From: CAZKVU01 sp964556475
GTDB taxonomy: Bacteria; Patescibacteriota; Microgenomatia; UBA1406; HO2-37-13b
Assembly: GCA_964556475.1 (NCBI GenBank)
Contig: CAZKVU010000008.1
Span: 1-41,542, forward strand
Direction of reading: 5' to 3'
Length of the DNA stretch: 41,542 bases
Positions 41,419 through 41,542 of the stretch are shown here, piece by piece. Every line of letters begins with the position of its first letter. Position 1 is the stretch's first letter. The notes beneath the pieces were generated by a model. It was not told the origin of the DNA, searched no databases, and worked only from the letters and a program-made list of their open reading frames with translations. The translations under genes and the position numbers were made by a program.

Positions 41419-41542
41419 TATTTCACGGCAATCTTCATTCCCGGTGTTATGCCTTTGAAGAAATCTCTACCCGTTTGTGCCGCACTTCCATCTTTTGTAT
41501 CGCCAAAATGACTCCAGGCACTAATTTCGAGATAATTATTGT
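41419..41542 (-). CDS. 3' end of an unknown gene running in from the window edge
   Basis: On minus an open frame enters at the window end and closes with TAA at 41421-41419. The last 40 residues include YLEISAWSHFGDTKDGSAA and FFKGITPGMKIAVK. No family can be named from this piece. It is convergent with the gene at 41073, with 34 nt between stops. Confidence 0.6.

Noticed and set aside
1..41542. CRISPR arrays, insertion sequences, prophage genes
   Set aside because: No regularly spaced repeats, transposase or phage structural genes were seen; the only long repeat is the pilin pair.

Overview
The window looks like a chromosome segment of a Candidate Phyla Radiation (Patescibacteria) bacterium, possibly Microgenomates- or WWE3-like. 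Evidence: a divergent 16S rRNA with a rewritten 530 loop; shortened translation proteins (trigger factor without a PPIase domain, ThrRS without TGS, PheT without its EMAP-like B2 domain, 45-residue L32); a monoderm-style type IV pilus set with no secretin in view; small unknown proteins of a kind seen in these lineages; and almost no Shine-Dalgarno sequences. Lineage is inferred from gene content, not from a tree.

Layout. 1-670 (mostly minus): tRNA-His (cut by the window edge), tRNA-Arg(TCG) and an HNH endonuclease gene lying between the intact tRNA-Arg and an orphan 5' half of a related tRNA. 697-2576: a FAM173/ATPSCKMT-like methyltransferase and two paralogous lysozyme-like exported proteins, the second behind a promoter with a short terminator-like leader. 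2686-4826: tRNA-Leu(TAG), trigger factor and two unknown proteins. 4929-11026: tRNA-Val(GAC), then thrS-infC-rpmI-rplT-pheS-pheT. Upstream of thrS is a 14-codon leader peptide with seven consecutive Thr codons, followed by mutually exclusive antiterminator and terminator hairpins: a textbook transcription attenuator. A second, leaderless promoter lies after the terminator. 11023-17665: class A PBP (minus), a tiny membrane protein, recG, rpmF, nusB, rnc, rpsP, khpA.

17643-28166 is a type IV pilus locus: pseudopilins and pilMNO on minus, then pilB, pilT, pilC and two pilin genes on plus, the pilins sharing an apparently perfect 531-bp repeat. A delta'-like clamp-loader gene sits between the divergent arms. 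28230-36091 holds membrane glycan genes (DUF2723/GT117-like, YfhO-like, a methyltransferase, GT2, Wzy/O-antigen-ligase-like with TPRs), plausibly for glycosylating surface proteins or pilins. 36119-39345: MreB-like ATPase, a Cys-rich anchored protein and an LRR-like anchored protein. 39353-41044: a stand-alone 16S rRNA unit with its promoter and a 27-bp leader/trailer processing stem, followed by a small unknown gene and the 3' end of another.

Across the window, many genes have a -10 hexamer ending only 5-9 nt before the start codon, often with a -35 16-18 nt further up. This predicts leaderless mRNAs, and it guided several start choices. None of the tRNA genes whose 3' end is visible encodes CCA.
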